This document shows positions 9,002 to 18,386 of a DNA stretch of 64,000 bases, one piece after another. Positions within the stretch are counted from its first letter, which is position 1; each line of letters starts with the position of its first letter. Source of the stretch: Clostridiales bacterium. Lineage in GTDB: Bacteria > Bacillota > Clostridia > Christensenellales > Aristaeellaceae. Below the pieces are notes generated by a model. The model did not search any database. It saw nothing but the letters and a program-made list of their open reading frames with translations, and was not told the origin of the DNA. The stretch covers positions 7,119 to 71,118 of the forward strand of contig SFET01000013.1 in NCBI GenBank assembly GCA_004557125.1, written 5' to 3'. Position numbers and translations under genes: made by a program.

Positions 9002-9621
9002 AGGCTGTACCTCCCCTTTTCAGCGGCGATGCTGGTCGCCGGGCCGTGGCCGCAGTGAACCTGCGTGTCCTCCGGCAGTTCAAACAGGCTGCGCAGCGAA
9101 GTGCGCATCTGCGCCGGGCTGCCGCCGTAGAGGTCCATGCGCCCGAAGCCCGCGCAGAACAGGGTGTCCCCACTGAACAGAATTCCGTTTTCTTCATCAT
9201 AATAGCACACGCTGCCCCGGGTGTGGCCGGGGGTGTGCAGCACGCGGAAGCGAAGGCCGCAGACCTCGATTTCGTCCTCCAGCTCGTCGGCCTCAAAGTT
9301 CGCCGGGCAGGGCTGGCTGGCGCAGCCGGGGTCGAAGGCGTTTTTGTCCTCGTCGCACAGCATCTCCTGATCCAGCGGATGCACGTACACCGGCGCGCCG
9401 GTGATGCGGCTGAGCGGCTGGGCGGCAAGCATGTGGTCGAAGTGGCCGTGGGTGAGCAGGATCGCGCGCAAAGTGCGTCCGGAGGACTCCAGCGCACGCT
9501 TGAGCGCGGAGAGATCGTCGCCCGGATCGATCAGCACGGCGTCGCCTCTGCCCTCCGGGCACAGCAAATAGGCGTTCTCCTGATAGGGGCCGCAAAGGAT
9601 CGAGGTGATTTCATATTTCAT
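8998..9621 (-). CDS. MBL-fold metallohydrolase (glyoxalase II-like)
   Basis: The protein has 207 residues. The metal-binding motif THGHFDH is followed by HTPGHTRGS, GDTLF and a final CGHGP histidine, the standard glyoxalase II-type metallo-beta-lactamase set. Such proteins hydrolyse thioesters or related substrates with two metal ions. It sits between dtd and hemZ, a conserved clostridial position, and overlaps hemZ by 4 bases. The substrate is unknown. Confidence 0.9.
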   Translation of the reverse strand: MKYEITSILCGPYQENAYLLCPEGRGDAVLIDPGDDLSALKRALESSGRTLRAILLTHGHFDHMLAAQPLSRITGAPVYVHPLDQEMLCDEDKNAFDPGCASQPCPANFEADELEDEIEVCGLRFRVLHTPGHTRGSVCYYDEENGILFSGDTLFCAGFGRMDLYGGSPAQMRTSLRSLFELPEDTQVHCGHGPATSIAAEKGRYSL

Positions 9622-9627
9622 GGCGGA

Positions 9628-10077
9628 TTAGAATCCCTTCTTGCTGTCCAGCAGTATGGTGGTGGGGCCGTCGTTCACCAGCGAGACCTCCATGTGGGTG
9701 CGGAAGCGGCCCGTGGCCACCGGGATGCCCGCATCGGCCACCCGCTGCACCAGCATTTCAAACAGCGGCTCGGCCTGCTCCGGGCGCGCGGCGCGAATGA
9801 AGCTGGGCCGACGGCCGTGGCGCGCATCGCCCAGCAGCGTAAACTGGGACACCAGCAGCACGCTGCCGCCCACGTCCTTCACGGAGAGGTTCAGCTTGTC
9901 GTTTTCGTCCTCGAAGATCCGCAGGCCGGCGATCTTGTCGGCGCAGTAGATGACGTCCGCAGCGGTATCGCCCTCCTCCGCGCCCACGAGCACCATGTAG
10001 CCCGCGCCGATTTCGCCCACGGTCTCACCGCCGACGGTGACGCTGGCCCGGGTGACCTTCTGTACAACACAGCGCAT
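9628..10077 (-). CDS. dtd: D-aminoacyl-tRNA deacylase
   Basis: The protein has the normal 149-residue length. Both active-site motifs are present: SQFTL (about residue 77) and NDGPTT (about residue 137). It starts MRCVVQKVTRASV, as in the DTD family. It removes D-amino acids wrongly attached to tRNA. It lies directly downstream of the rel gene, as in most Bacillota. Confidence 0.97.
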   Translation of the reverse strand: MRCVVQKVTRASVTVGGETVGEIGAGYMVLVGAEEGDTAADVIYCADKIAGLRIFEDENDKLNLSVKDVGGSVLLVSQFTLLGDARHGRRPSFIRAARPEQAEPLFEMLVQRVADAGIPVATGRFRTHMEVSLVNDGPTTILLDSKKGF

Positions 10078-10111
10078 ATCTTTTCCTCGTTTGTCCTTAT
10101 TTCTGTGTCCC

Positions 10112-12322
10112 TCAGGAGGACACGCGATCCACCTCGATCACATCCGGCCACTTCTGCAATTCGCGAATGATCCTGTTGAGCTGCGCAGTGTCCTTGATGA
10201 TGATGGAAACGTGGAAGATGTAGGTGGAATCCTTGTAGGCGTGGCCGCTGATGGTGCTCACCGGCACGTTCTGCGCCGCCAGCATCACCGAGATCTCGGC
10301 CAGCAGCCCGGTGCGGTTGTAGGTGATGATGCGGATCTCCGCCTCGTAGGAGGCGTCGGCGCCCTGGTCCTCCCAGGCCACCTCGATCAGCCGGTCCTTC
10401 TCCACATCGGGATCCTTCAGGCTCACGCAGTCGGCGCGGTGCACCGACACGCCGCGGCCGCGGGTGATGTAGCCCACGATCTTGTCGCCCGGAAGCGGGT
10501 TGCAGCAGCGGGCAAAGCGCACCAGCATGCCGCTCTCGCCCTTGACGATCACGCCGTTGGAGCTGGACTGCTGCGGCTTGCGCTGGGGCTGCTGCGGCTC
10601 CTCCTTCAGGACGGCGGCGACCGCAGCGGCAGCCTCCTCGGCCTTGTTGTTCTTCTTGTACTCGTCCACCAGGCGGTTGACCACCTGGGCGCAGGAGAGC
10701 CCGCCGAAGCCGACCATGGCGTAGATGTCGTCCAGGCTCTGGGCGGAGAAGCGCTTTTCGATGATCGCCGGCGCGTCGCCCTTGAGCAGCTGGGACATGG
10801 TGTAGCCCAGGCGCTTGGCCTCCTTCTCCAGCATGTCCTTGCCCAGCGGGATGTTCACGTCGCGCTGCTCCCGCTTCAGCCAGGCGCGGATCTTGGCCTT
10901 GGCCTCGCTGGTCTTGACGATGTTCAGCCAGTCCCGCGACGGGCCGTGGGAGTTGGCGGAGGTCATGACCTCCACAAAGTCGCCGGTCTCCAGCTGGGCG
11001 GTCAGCGGCACGATGCGGCCGTTCACCTTCGCGCCGATGCAGCGGTTGCCCACGGCGGAGTGGATGCGGTAAGCAAAGTCCAGTGGGGTCGCGCCGCGGG
11101 GCAGCGAGATCACGTCGCCCTTGGGCGTGAACACGAACACCTCGTCCGCGAACAGGTCGACCTTGGCCAGCTCGCCGAACTCGCCGGGGTCGCGCACGTC
11201 GCTCTGCCAGTCCAGGATGCGCCTGAGCCAGCTCAGCTTCTGATCCAGCTCGTTTTCGTTGGCGCGGCCCTCCTTGTACCTCCAGTGGGCGGCAATGCCG
11301 TACTCCGCGGTGCGGTGCATCTCGAAGGTGCGGATCTGCACCTCGAAGGGCTTGCCCTGGTTGACCACGGTGGTGTGCAGCGACTGGTACATGTTCGCCT
11401 TGGGCATGGAGATGTAGTCCTTGAAGCGGCCCGGAACCTGGGGCCACATGGTGTGCACCACGCCCAGTACGAAGTAGCAGTCCTGCTGGGTGTTGACCAG
11501 AACGCGCAGCGCGATCAGATCGTTGATCTGGTCGAAGGTCTTGTTCTGGGTCTTCATCTTCTTGTAGATGGAGTAGAAGTGCTTGGGCCGGCCGGTGATC
11601 TCGGCCTTGATGCCGGCCTCGCGCAGCCGCGCGCCCAGCTGCTGGGACACGTCGGCGATCAGGCGCTCGCGCTCCTCGCGCTTCATGCCCACCAGGCGCA
11701 CCAGCTCCTGGTAGCCCTCGGGATCGATGTAGCGCAGCGACAGATCCTCCAGCTCCCACTTGATGGTGTACACGCCCATGCGGTGGGCCAGCGGCGCGTA
11801 GATGTCCAGCGTCTCCCGGGCGATGGGAATCTGGCGCTCCGGGCGCTGGTACTTCAGCGTGCGCATGTTGTGCAGGCGGTCGGCCAGCTTGATCAGCACC
11901 ACGCGGATGTCCTTGGCCATGGCCAGGAACATCTTGCGCAGGGTCTCCGCCTGGGCCTCCTCCCGGGATGCGAAGTTCAGTTGACTCAGCTTGGTCACGC
12001 CGTCCACCAGCAGCTCCACTTCCTGGCCGAACTCCTGGCGAATGGTCTCCTGGGTCACGCCGTCCACGTCCTCCACGCAGTCGTGCAAGAGGCCCGCGGC
12101 GATGGTGGTGGCGTCCAGCATCAGGTCGGTGAGGATCACCGCCACCGCACAGGGATGGCTGAAGTACGGCTCGCCCGACTTGCGCTTCTGATTTTCGTGT
12201 GCCTTCTCCGCATAGTGGTAGGCGCGGCGCACAAGATCCATGTCGTCCTCCGGATGGTACTTGCGAATCCGGCGGATCAGATCTTCCAAACTCATGTAGC
12301 CCTGTTCTGCATTACCGGTCAT
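10112..12322 (-). CDS. relA: Bifunctional (p)ppGpp synthetase/hydrolase (Rel)
   Basis: The protein has 736 residues with the full domain order. The HD hydrolase has His56, His80 and Asp81 in LLHDCVED. The synthetase has GRPKHFYSIYKKM and QIRTFEMHRTAEYGIAAHW. A TGS domain starts near PKGDVISLPRGATPLDFAY. A C-terminal ACT domain begins near residue 660. The bifunctional-type basic motif after the synthetase start (KMKTQNK) suggests that both making and breaking of (p)ppGpp are possible. The start has GGAGGG upstream and overlaps the end of recJ by 11 bases. It governs the stringent response to amino-acid starvation. Confidence 0.96.
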   Translation of the reverse strand: MTGNAEQGYMSLEDLIRRIRKYHPEDDMDLVRRAYHYAEKAHENQKRKSGEPYFSHPCAVAVILTDLMLDATTIAAGLLHDCVEDVDGVTQETIRQEFGQEVELLVDGVTKLSQLNFASREEAQAETLRKMFLAMAKDIRVVLIKLADRLHNMRTLKYQRPERQIPIARETLDIYAPLAHRMGVYTIKWELEDLSLRYIDPEGYQELVRLVGMKREERERLIADVSQQLGARLREAGIKAEITGRPKHFYSIYKKMKTQNKTFDQINDLIALRVLVNTQQDCYFVLGVVHTMWPQVPGRFKDYISMPKANMYQSLHTTVVNQGKPFEVQIRTFEMHRTAEYGIAAHWRYKEGRANENELDQKLSWLRRILDWQSDVRDPGEFGELAKVDLFADEVFVFTPKGDVISLPRGATPLDFAYRIHSAVGNRCIGAKVNGRIVPLTAQLETGDFVEVMTSANSHGPSRDWLNIVKTSEAKAKIRAWLKREQRDVNIPLGKDMLEKEAKRLGYTMSQLLKGDAPAIIEKRFSAQSLDDIYAMVGFGGLSCAQVVNRLVDEYKKNNKAEEAAAAVAAVLKEEPQQPQRKPQQSSSNGVIVKGESGMLVRFARCCNPLPGDKIVGYITRGRGVSVHRADCVSLKDPDVEKDRLIEVAWEDQGADASYEAEIRIITYNRTGLLAEISVMLAAQNVPVSTISGHAYKDSTYIFHVSIIIKDTAQLNRIIRELQKWPDVIEVDRVSS

Positions 12323-14687
12323 GGTCGCACCCTCCTTCGGTCGTTTTGTGTAGATTCTCGATCGCGCGCCACAGCGCGCTGGATTGAGGATCGGTCTTTT
12401 TCATGGGCGGCAGGTGCATGCCGAAGGGGCGCTCCCGCAGCTCCACCAGCTGCATGTCCATCAGCACCAGCAGAGATGCGTGGCAGGCGGTGAGCGGCAG
12501 CTGCGCCTCGTCGCTCAGCTGGGCGTCCAGATCCTCCCAGCCGGAGGCGTGGAAGGGGCGGCGGCTCAGATGCCGCGCGGCGCGATAGACCTCGCGCATC
12601 TGATCCACGTCCGGAAGCTCGCGCCACAGTGGCTCGTCCCAGTCGATGTGCACAAGCTCCACGCCCTCGATTCCCTCCATGGGCGCGGGCAGGCCCGCCA
12701 GCACCAGGCGGCGCAGCGACCTCGGAAAGATATCCAGGCGCTCCGGACAGACCGCGATGGAATTGAAGGCTCGCCGGTCCTCCGGCAGCGCGCCGATGGA
12801 CAGATCCAGCGGACAATCCTTCAGCGCCCGGTTGAGCGCCAGCGCGGCATCGAGGCTTGCGCAGAGGATCCAGGTTCCCTGGGGAGATGCGGCCAGCGCC
12901 GCGTGCAGCTGCGTAAGGGACATCTCCGCAAAACCGTCCGTAGAATGATACCTTCTATTATAGAACAATTCTGTTAAGAATTTGCGCTGCTTCTCCGCTT
13001 CCGACTCCCGATTGGCGGCAATTTGTGCATCTGCATCCGCTGCGCGCAGCGCGCACAGCCGCAGCTGCACATCCGTGCGGCCGTTCCAGCTGTTCAGCTG
13101 GGGCGTAAAGAGGATCTCCACCTCGCCGTCCAGCCGGCCGGCCAGCTTGCCCGCGCCGAAGAACACCCCCGTGCGCCGCGTGCCGTCCTCCGAGGCCACC
13201 AGCCGCAGATGCGCGCCCTGGGCGCCGATGGCGCGGCTCTCGATCAGCTGCACCCGGGTGCGGAACACCGGCTCGGGATTGGCGCAGCCGGTGGGCTCCA
13301 GCGCGCGCAGCTGGCGCACCAGGTCCTCGCTGCAATCCGCCAGGGACGCGGGCACATCGTACTCCGCCATGGGGAGGTAGGCCCCGGCGGGGGCGTTCTC
13401 AAACAGGTAGGCGTCCAGCGCAGCCTGCAGCGCATCGAAGTTCTCCGCGCGCAGCGTAAGTCCCGCCGCCTGGCGGTGCCCGCCGTAGCGCTCCAGCAGA
13501 TGCGCCGCTGAGGAGAGGGTCTCGTAGATGTCCACGCCCTCGATGCTGCGGCAGGAGCCGGTGAGCACGCCGTCCTTCTCCGAAAACACAATGGTGGGGA
13601 AGTTGTACTCCTCCCGCAGGTGGGAGGCGGTGAGGCCGATCACGCCGGGATTCCAGCCCTCTCCCCGAACCATCAGGATGCGGTGGGCCGAGAAATCGTA
13701 GTCCTTGAGCTGCTCCTCCGCCGCAGCGCGAATCTCCCGCTCGATGCTCTGGCGGCGGGCGTTCTCCGCCTCCAGCTCGTCGGCCTGAGCCACGGCCAGA
13801 AAGGGATCCTGCTGCACCAGCAGCTCGTAGGAGCGCCGCGCGGAGCCCAGCCGGCCGCCGGCGTTCAGCCGGGGCGCGATGCGAAAGGCGATGCCCTCGC
13901 TGGTGAGCTTGCCCGGCTCGATGCGCGCGCTCTCCATCAGCGCCGCCAGGCCCGGCCGCACGTGTCCGGCGTTGATGCGCCCGATTCCCAGATGGACGAT
14001 GGCGCGGTTTTCGCCGGTGAGGGCCACCACATCCGCCACTGTGGCCACGGCCGCCAGATCGATACGCTCCAGCGCCGCATCCAGGCCACCCAGCGCGTGC
14101 ACCAGCTTGAAGGCCACGCCCGCGCCGCAGAGCCAGGGGCAGGGATAATCGTCCAGCAGCGGATTGACCACCGGACAATCGGGCAGCACTTCGCCCGGGC
14201 GGTGGTGGTCGGTGACGATGCAGGCAAGGCCCAGCGACCTGGCCAGATCGATCAGCTCGTGGGAGGCGATTCCGCAGTCTACCGTGACCAGCAGATCGGC
14301 CCGACCGGCGATCTCGCGCAGCGCATTTTCGTTCAGGCCGTAGCCCTCGCTGTGGCGCGAGGGAAGGTAGACCTCGGCCTCCACATCCTCGCTGCGCAGG
14401 TAGTCCCGGAGGATGGCCGAGGCGCACACGCCGTCCACATCGTAGTCGCCGTAGATGCAGATACGCTCGCCCGCCTCCATGGCCTGGCGGATGCGCGCCG
14501 CGGCCGCCGCCATGTCGTGCAGCAGCATGGGATCGCTGAGCTGTTCCACCGAGGGATTCAGAAAGGCGCGGGCCTCCTCCGCAGAGGTCACGCCTCGCTG
14601 CACCAGCAGCCGGTGCAGCAGGGGCGACATGCCCTCCGGGCGCGCAAAGGCGCACATCTCTTGCGTTCTCTGCACATAGCGCAGCAT
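12312..14687 (-). CDS. recJ: Single-stranded-DNA-specific exonuclease RecJ
   Basis: The protein has 791 residues. DHH-family motifs are present: GDYDVDG (about residues 80-86), VDCGI, and TDHH (about 159-162). The DHHA1 motif GGHRQAAG lies near residue 415, then an OB-like domain. A C-terminal extension of about 220 residues is present, as in other Bacillota RecJ proteins. It degrades single-stranded DNA 5'-3' in recombination and repair. The ATG at 14687 has AGGGGG upstream. It is flanked by secF and rel, the usual order except that apt is absent. Confidence 0.96.
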   Translation of the reverse strand: MLRYVQRTQEMCAFARPEGMSPLLHRLLVQRGVTSAEEARAFLNPSVEQLSDPMLLHDMAAAAARIRQAMEAGERICIYGDYDVDGVCASAILRDYLRSEDVEAEVYLPSRHSEGYGLNENALREIAGRADLLVTVDCGIASHELIDLARSLGLACIVTDHHRPGEVLPDCPVVNPLLDDYPCPWLCGAGVAFKLVHALGGLDAALERIDLAAVATVADVVALTGENRAIVHLGIGRINAGHVRPGLAALMESARIEPGKLTSEGIAFRIAPRLNAGGRLGSARRSYELLVQQDPFLAVAQADELEAENARRQSIEREIRAAAEEQLKDYDFSAHRILMVRGEGWNPGVIGLTASHLREEYNFPTIVFSEKDGVLTGSCRSIEGVDIYETLSSAAHLLERYGGHRQAAGLTLRAENFDALQAALDAYLFENAPAGAYLPMAEYDVPASLADCSEDLVRQLRALEPTGCANPEPVFRTRVQLIESRAIGAQGAHLRLVASEDGTRRTGVFFGAGKLAGRLDGEVEILFTPQLNSWNGRTDVQLRLCALRAADADAQIAANRESEAEKQRKFLTELFYNRRYHSTDGFAEMSLTQLHAALAASPQGTWILCASLDAALALNRALKDCPLDLSIGALPEDRRAFNSIAVCPERLDIFPRSLRRLVLAGLPAPMEGIEGVELVHIDWDEPLWRELPDVDQMREVYRAARHLSRRPFHASGWEDLDAQLSDEAQLPLTACHASLLVLMDMQLVELRERPFGMHLPPMKKTDPQSSALWRAIENLHKTTEGGCDHDR

Positions 14688-14740
14688 GTTTCATCCCCCT
14701 GCCTTTCGTAGCGCGCCCCATCGCGGCGCAGGAATAACGA

Positions 14741-14774
14741 AATCAGGAACCGGCGCGAGGGTCGATTCCTGATT
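14741..14774 (-). terminator. Terminator after secF
   Basis: On the minus strand, AATCAGGAA pairs with TTCCTGATT around a loop of about 16 bases, followed by TCGTTATT. It lies between the secF stop and recJ, so recJ may be only partly read from the secD promoter. Confidence 0.6.
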
Positions 14775-14790
14775 GCTTGAATTGGCTCGA

Positions 14791-16287
14791 TTAAGCCTTC
14801 TTGCTCGCCTTGCGGGCGTTGTGCTTCTCCATCCACATGGCCCAGACCTGGCCGCTCAGCAGAACGGAGGAATAGGTGCCGGCCAGCATGCCCACGATCA
14901 GCGGGAACGCAAACTCGCGGATGGAATCCACGCCGAAGATGTACAGCGTCACCAGCGTGATCAGCGTGGTCAGCGAGGTGTTGATCGTGCGGCTCAGCGT
15001 GTTGGACACGGAGACCTCGACGATCTCCATGCGCGGCTTCATGGAGTAGCCCGGCTTCTTCGACGTCTCGCGGATGCGGTCGAAGATGATAATCGTGTTG
15101 TTGATGGAGTAGCCGATAATGGTCAGCACCGCTGCGATGAACGAGCTGTTCACCTGGAAGAAGGCGCGGAAGAACACCATGAACGAACACATGATCAGCA
15201 CATCGTGCACCAGGCCGAACAGCGCCGCCAGACCCGAGAACAGGTCGAAGCGAATGGCGATGTAGATCAGCATGCAGACGAAGGCGATCAGCAGCGCCTT
15301 GACGGCGTTGCTCAGCAGATCGTGGCCGGCAATCGCGGAGACGTGGTCCACGGACACGAAGCGGAAGTTTGCATACTTCGCAGTCATCTCGCGCTCCAGC
15401 AGGGCGCGCACCTGGGAGGCCTGGTCGTCGATGTTCACCAGCACGCGCAGGGCGGTGCCGCTCTCCTCGACCTCGGCTTCCTCAGCATCGGTTTCTTCGG
15501 TTTCCACAGCTTCCGCTTCCTGGGCGTCGGCGGCTTCCGCTTCGGTCGCTTCGGACTCTTCAGCCTCGGCCTCCGCCTCGGCGGCGGCATCGTAGCGCAG
15601 CGCCACGGCGTCGATCAGGGAGAAGTTCTCCTCCAGGGCGGCCTTGATGGATGCGGTGGCAGCGGCGGAATCGAATTCCTCGCCGACTTCAAACTCGGCG
15701 ATGTAGCCGCCGGCATATTCGCCGTCCAGGCCCTTGTTGACGATGGTGGAGTTGGTCAGCGCGCCGTAGGAGAGCTGCTCCGCATTGGGATAGAGCTCCG
15801 CGACGGCAGCGGCGATGGCCTCCTCCAGGCCCTCGCTCTCGTCCACCAGGTTCAGGCGGATCTGCAGATCGGTCAGGCCGTCGTCCTTCACGCCGGACTT
15901 GTCCATATCCAGCATCGGCACGAAGGCGTCTTCGGTTTCTTCGGTCTCCACCGCTTCAACCTCGGCGTCGGTTGCTTCGGCCTCGGCATCCTCCGTCTCC
16001 GCAGCTTCGGCGGCCTCGGCGGCCAGCTTCTCCTGCAGGGCGATGGATGCGTCGGAGGGCGCGGCCTTGGTGATCTGGCTGCCCTCGTAGCCGGCGCTGT
16101 TGAGGATGGTTTCCACATCGGCCACGTCGTAGTTCTCGCCGACGGAGTAGCTCAGCAGGGATCCGCCGGTGAAGTCGATGCCCAGGTTCAGGCCGACGCC
16201 GGCGATCTGCATAATCAGAGCGATCACGATGATTGCGCCCGAGATGCCAAGGAAGAGGCGCGTCTTTCCGGTAAATCTGTTCTTCAT
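14791..16287 (-). CDS. secF: Protein translocase subunit SecF with two acidic inserts
   Basis: The core is standard SecF: an N-terminal helix, GIDFTGGSLLSYS, then five C-terminal helices with VFFRAFFQV, TIIGYSINNTIIIFDRIRE and SLTTLITLVTLYIFG. SecF works with SecD to pull exported proteins through SecYEG using the ion gradient. At 498 residues it is far longer than the usual ~300. The extra length is in the first extracytoplasmic domain and includes two low-complexity Ala/Glu/Thr segments, about residues 89-121 and 234-276. Both contain EAVETEET, suggesting internal duplication. It follows secD with a 16-base gap. Confidence 0.93.
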   Translation of the reverse strand: MKNRFTGKTRLFLGISGAIIVIALIMQIAGVGLNLGIDFTGGSLLSYSVGENYDVADVETILNSAGYEGSQITKAAPSDASIALQEKLAAEAAEAAETEDAEAEATDAEVEAVETEETEDAFVPMLDMDKSGVKDDGLTDLQIRLNLVDESEGLEEAIAAAVAELYPNAEQLSYGALTNSTIVNKGLDGEYAGGYIAEFEVGEEFDSAAATASIKAALEENFSLIDAVALRYDAAAEAEAEAEESEATEAEAADAQEAEAVETEETDAEEAEVEESGTALRVLVNIDDQASQVRALLEREMTAKYANFRFVSVDHVSAIAGHDLLSNAVKALLIAFVCMLIYIAIRFDLFSGLAALFGLVHDVLIMCSFMVFFRAFFQVNSSFIAAVLTIIGYSINNTIIIFDRIRETSKKPGYSMKPRMEIVEVSVSNTLSRTINTSLTTLITLVTLYIFGVDSIREFAFPLIVGMLAGTYSSVLLSGQVWAMWMEKHNARKASKKA

Positions 16288-16303
16288 GGAATCTGCCCTC
16301 CCC

Positions 16304-17557
16304 TTATCGCGTATAGGCGCTGCGCTTGCGGATGTCCAGCTTGCAGATCAGGTTCAGCAGCCAGCGGGTGACGACGACTGCGGTGAACAGCGACGCAAGC
16401 ACGGAGATCAGCAGCGTGGTGGCGAAGCCCTTGATGGTGCCGGTGCCGAAGATCAGCAGCACGACGGCGGCGATCAGGGTGGTGACATTGGAATCCAGCA
16501 CCGCGCGGCCCGCATTGCGGAAGCCGAACTTCACGGCGTTGAGCGGCGTGCGGCCGTCCTTGAGCTCCTCGCGGAAGCGCTCGAAGATGACCACGTTGGC
16601 GTCGACCGCCATGCCGATGCCCAGCAGGATGCCGGCGATGCCCTGCAGCGTCAGCTGCACGCCGATGATGGCCATGACGTAGAACACGATCAGCACGTAG
16701 ATCAGCAGCGCCAGGTCTGCGGCCACGCCGGGCAGGCGATACATCACCAGCATGAACAGCAGGATGATCGCCAGGCCGATGATGCCGGCCAGCAGCGCGC
16801 CGTCGATGGCCTCAAAGCCCAGGGTGGCGGAGATCGCGCGGGTCTCCACTTCCTCGATGTCCAGCGGCAGCGCACCGGACTGGATCAGCATCGCCAGGTT
16901 GTTGGCCCACTCCACGGATTCCTCCATGGTCTCGGAGGCGCTGCTGGTGATGATGCCCTGGCCGCCGGTGATGACCTGATTGACCGTGGGCGCGGAGATC
17001 AGCTCGTCGTCCAGATAGATCGAAATGGACTGGCCCAGGAATTCCTCGGTGGCCTTCGCGAAGGCCTCGCTGGCCTCCTTGTTCAGCTCGAAGCCCACGC
17101 CGGCCTTGGTGCTGGTCTCGTCCGTCCACTGTGCGCCGGCGGACTTGATGTCCTTGCCCTCAAAGACCACGTTGCCGTTGGGATCGCGGAACTCCAGATG
17201 GGCGGGCGTGCCGATGATCTCGGCGACCTGCTCCGGATCGTCCACGTCCGGAATCTCCACCAGGATGCGGTCGTCGCCCTGCACGGCGACGGTGGCCTCG
17301 GTGAAGCCGGCGTTGGTCAGGCGCGTGCGCAGCGCCGACACGGTGCCCTCCAGCAGGGACGCGTAGTTGTCCACCGTGGTATCGGTGACTCTGTATTCCG
17401 TGGATACGCCGCCGCGCAGATCCAGGCCCAGGCTGATGGCGCTGCCCACAGGCTTGAGAATGTACTTGCCGACCTGCAAGCCGTTCACAGCCAGGAACGC
17501 CACAACGACGATCAGCACTGCGACGATTCCGAGTTTGATCAAGCTCTTAACCTTCAT
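16304..17557 (-). CDS. secD: Protein translocase subunit SecD
   Basis: The protein has 417 residues: an N-terminal helix, GLDLRGGVSTEYRV, a large extracytoplasmic domain with LEFRDPNGN, then helices containing GIAGILLGIGMAVDANVVIFERFREEL and a TTLIAAVVLLIFGTG stretch, all diagnostic of SecD. It is the first gene of the secDF operon and is preceded by a strong promoter at 17620-17648. The ribosome site GGGAGG lies just upstream of the ATG. Confidence 0.97.
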   Translation of the reverse strand: MKVKSLIKLGIVAVLIVVVAFLAVNGLQVGKYILKPVGSAISLGLDLRGGVSTEYRVTDTTVDNYASLLEGTVSALRTRLTNAGFTEATVAVQGDDRILVEIPDVDDPEQVAEIIGTPAHLEFRDPNGNVVFEGKDIKSAGAQWTDETSTKAGVGFELNKEASEAFAKATEEFLGQSISIYLDDELISAPTVNQVITGGQGIITSSASETMEESVEWANNLAMLIQSGALPLDIEEVETRAISATLGFEAIDGALLAGIIGLAIILLFMLVMYRLPGVAADLALLIYVLIVFYVMAIIGVQLTLQGIAGILLGIGMAVDANVVIFERFREELKDGRTPLNAVKFGFRNAGRAVLDSNVTTLIAAVVLLIFGTGTIKGFATTLLISVLASLFTAVVVTRWLLNLICKLDIRKRSAYTR

Positions 17558-17619
17558 TCAGTTTCCTCCCAGCGAATGACTGATGGACACAGCCACTCTA
17601 GCATATATCACAGATTCTT

Positions 17620-17648
17620 ATTATAGTATCTTTTTATGAAATCGTCAA
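17620..17648 (-). promoter_or_regulatory. secD promoter
   Basis: On the minus strand TTGACG (17643-17648) and TATAAT (17620-17625) are spaced by 17 bases, about 60 bases before the secD start. Confidence 0.85.
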
Positions 17649-17734
17649 GCACAATCCCCGCACGCAATTGCGGCGCAGGCTTTAAATCGCGGCATTTTCC
17701 GGCGCCGTTTCGTCGATTGCGCCGCTTCCTCTGC

Positions 17735-17762
17735 TGCATTTTGCTTCCAATTATGCTATAAT
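17735..17762 (+). promoter_or_regulatory. Extended -10 promoter for the C_GCxxG_C_C gene
   Basis: The extended -10 TGCTATAAT ends at 17762; a weak -35 (TGCATT, 17735-17740) lies 16 bases upstream. Confidence 0.7.
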
Positions 17763-17798
17763 GGATGCATTCCCATACATGCAAGGAGGATGTATTCC

Positions 17799-18251
17799 AT
17801 GAAAGATCATGCAAAGCTGGCACATGAGAACTTCAAGCGGGGCTACAACTGCGCCCAGGCGGTGGCGATTGCCTTCGCCGATGAGCTGGGCGTCGACGAG
17901 GAACGCGCAGCCAGGCTCGCCTCCTCCTTCGGCGGCGGCATGGGCAAGATGCGCGAGGTCTGCGGCGCGGTGAGCGGCGCGCTGCTGGTCTACGGCGCGG
18001 TGCACGGCAATTCCGATCCCGACGACGCCGACGCCAAGAAGGCGCACTACGCCAGGGTGCAGGAGTTCGCCGCGCGCTTTAAGGCCGAGCACGAGACGAT
18101 CATCTGCCGGGAGCTTCTGAAGAACATCGCCCTGAAGAAGGAGAACACCAGCGAACCCGAGGCGCGCACCGACGAATACTACCGGGTGCGGCCCTGCGTG
18201 CGCTTTGTGGAGAGCGCCGCGCGGATTCTGGAGGAGATGCTGGCGGAGTGA
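17799..18251 (+). CDS. C_GCxxG_C_C family protein (putative redox protein)
   Basis: The protein has 150 residues. The family pattern is visible: GYNCAQAV (Cys18), a Gly-rich GGGMGKMREVCGAVSGAL (Cys55), then later Cys residues in IICRELL and VRPCVRF. The conserved cysteines suggest a redox or metal role; the family has no established enzyme activity that I can name. The ATG at 17799 is used because AGGAGG lies 9 bases upstream; the ATG at 17790 touches that site. It is a single gene with its own promoter, next to the sulfur-metabolism region. Confidence 0.88.
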   Translation: MKDHAKLAHENFKRGYNCAQAVAIAFADELGVDEERAARLASSFGGGMGKMREVCGAVSGALLVYGAVHGNSDPDDADAKKAHYARVQEFAARFKAEHETIICRELLKNIALKKENTSEPEARTDEYYRVRPCVRFVESAARILEEMLAE

Positions 18252-18307
18252 GCCGCCGCAGGAAATCGGACGCCCCGATCGCCGGATCAGATTTCACCCG
18301 AAACATA

Positions 18308-18335
18308 TTGACACGATGGGTAAATCACGTATAAT
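18308..18335 (+). promoter_or_regulatory. Promoter with TGGGTAAAT box, HD-domain/tcdA operon
   Basis: TTGACA (18308-18313) and TATAAT (18330-18335) are spaced by 16 bases. The spacer contains ATGGGTAAAT, close to the box in the metY promoter (38777-38784) and related to those of cysK and the 29.5 kb promoter. Confidence 0.8.
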
Positions 18336-18386
18336 GAAGGGTGTTTCGATTTGCACGCAACCGACCGATCAATGGAGGAATGCACG

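Noticed and set aside
10037..12493. An 818-codon plus-strand frame opposite rel
   Set aside because: The minus-strand frame encodes a full Rel protein; the antisense product has no recognisable motif.
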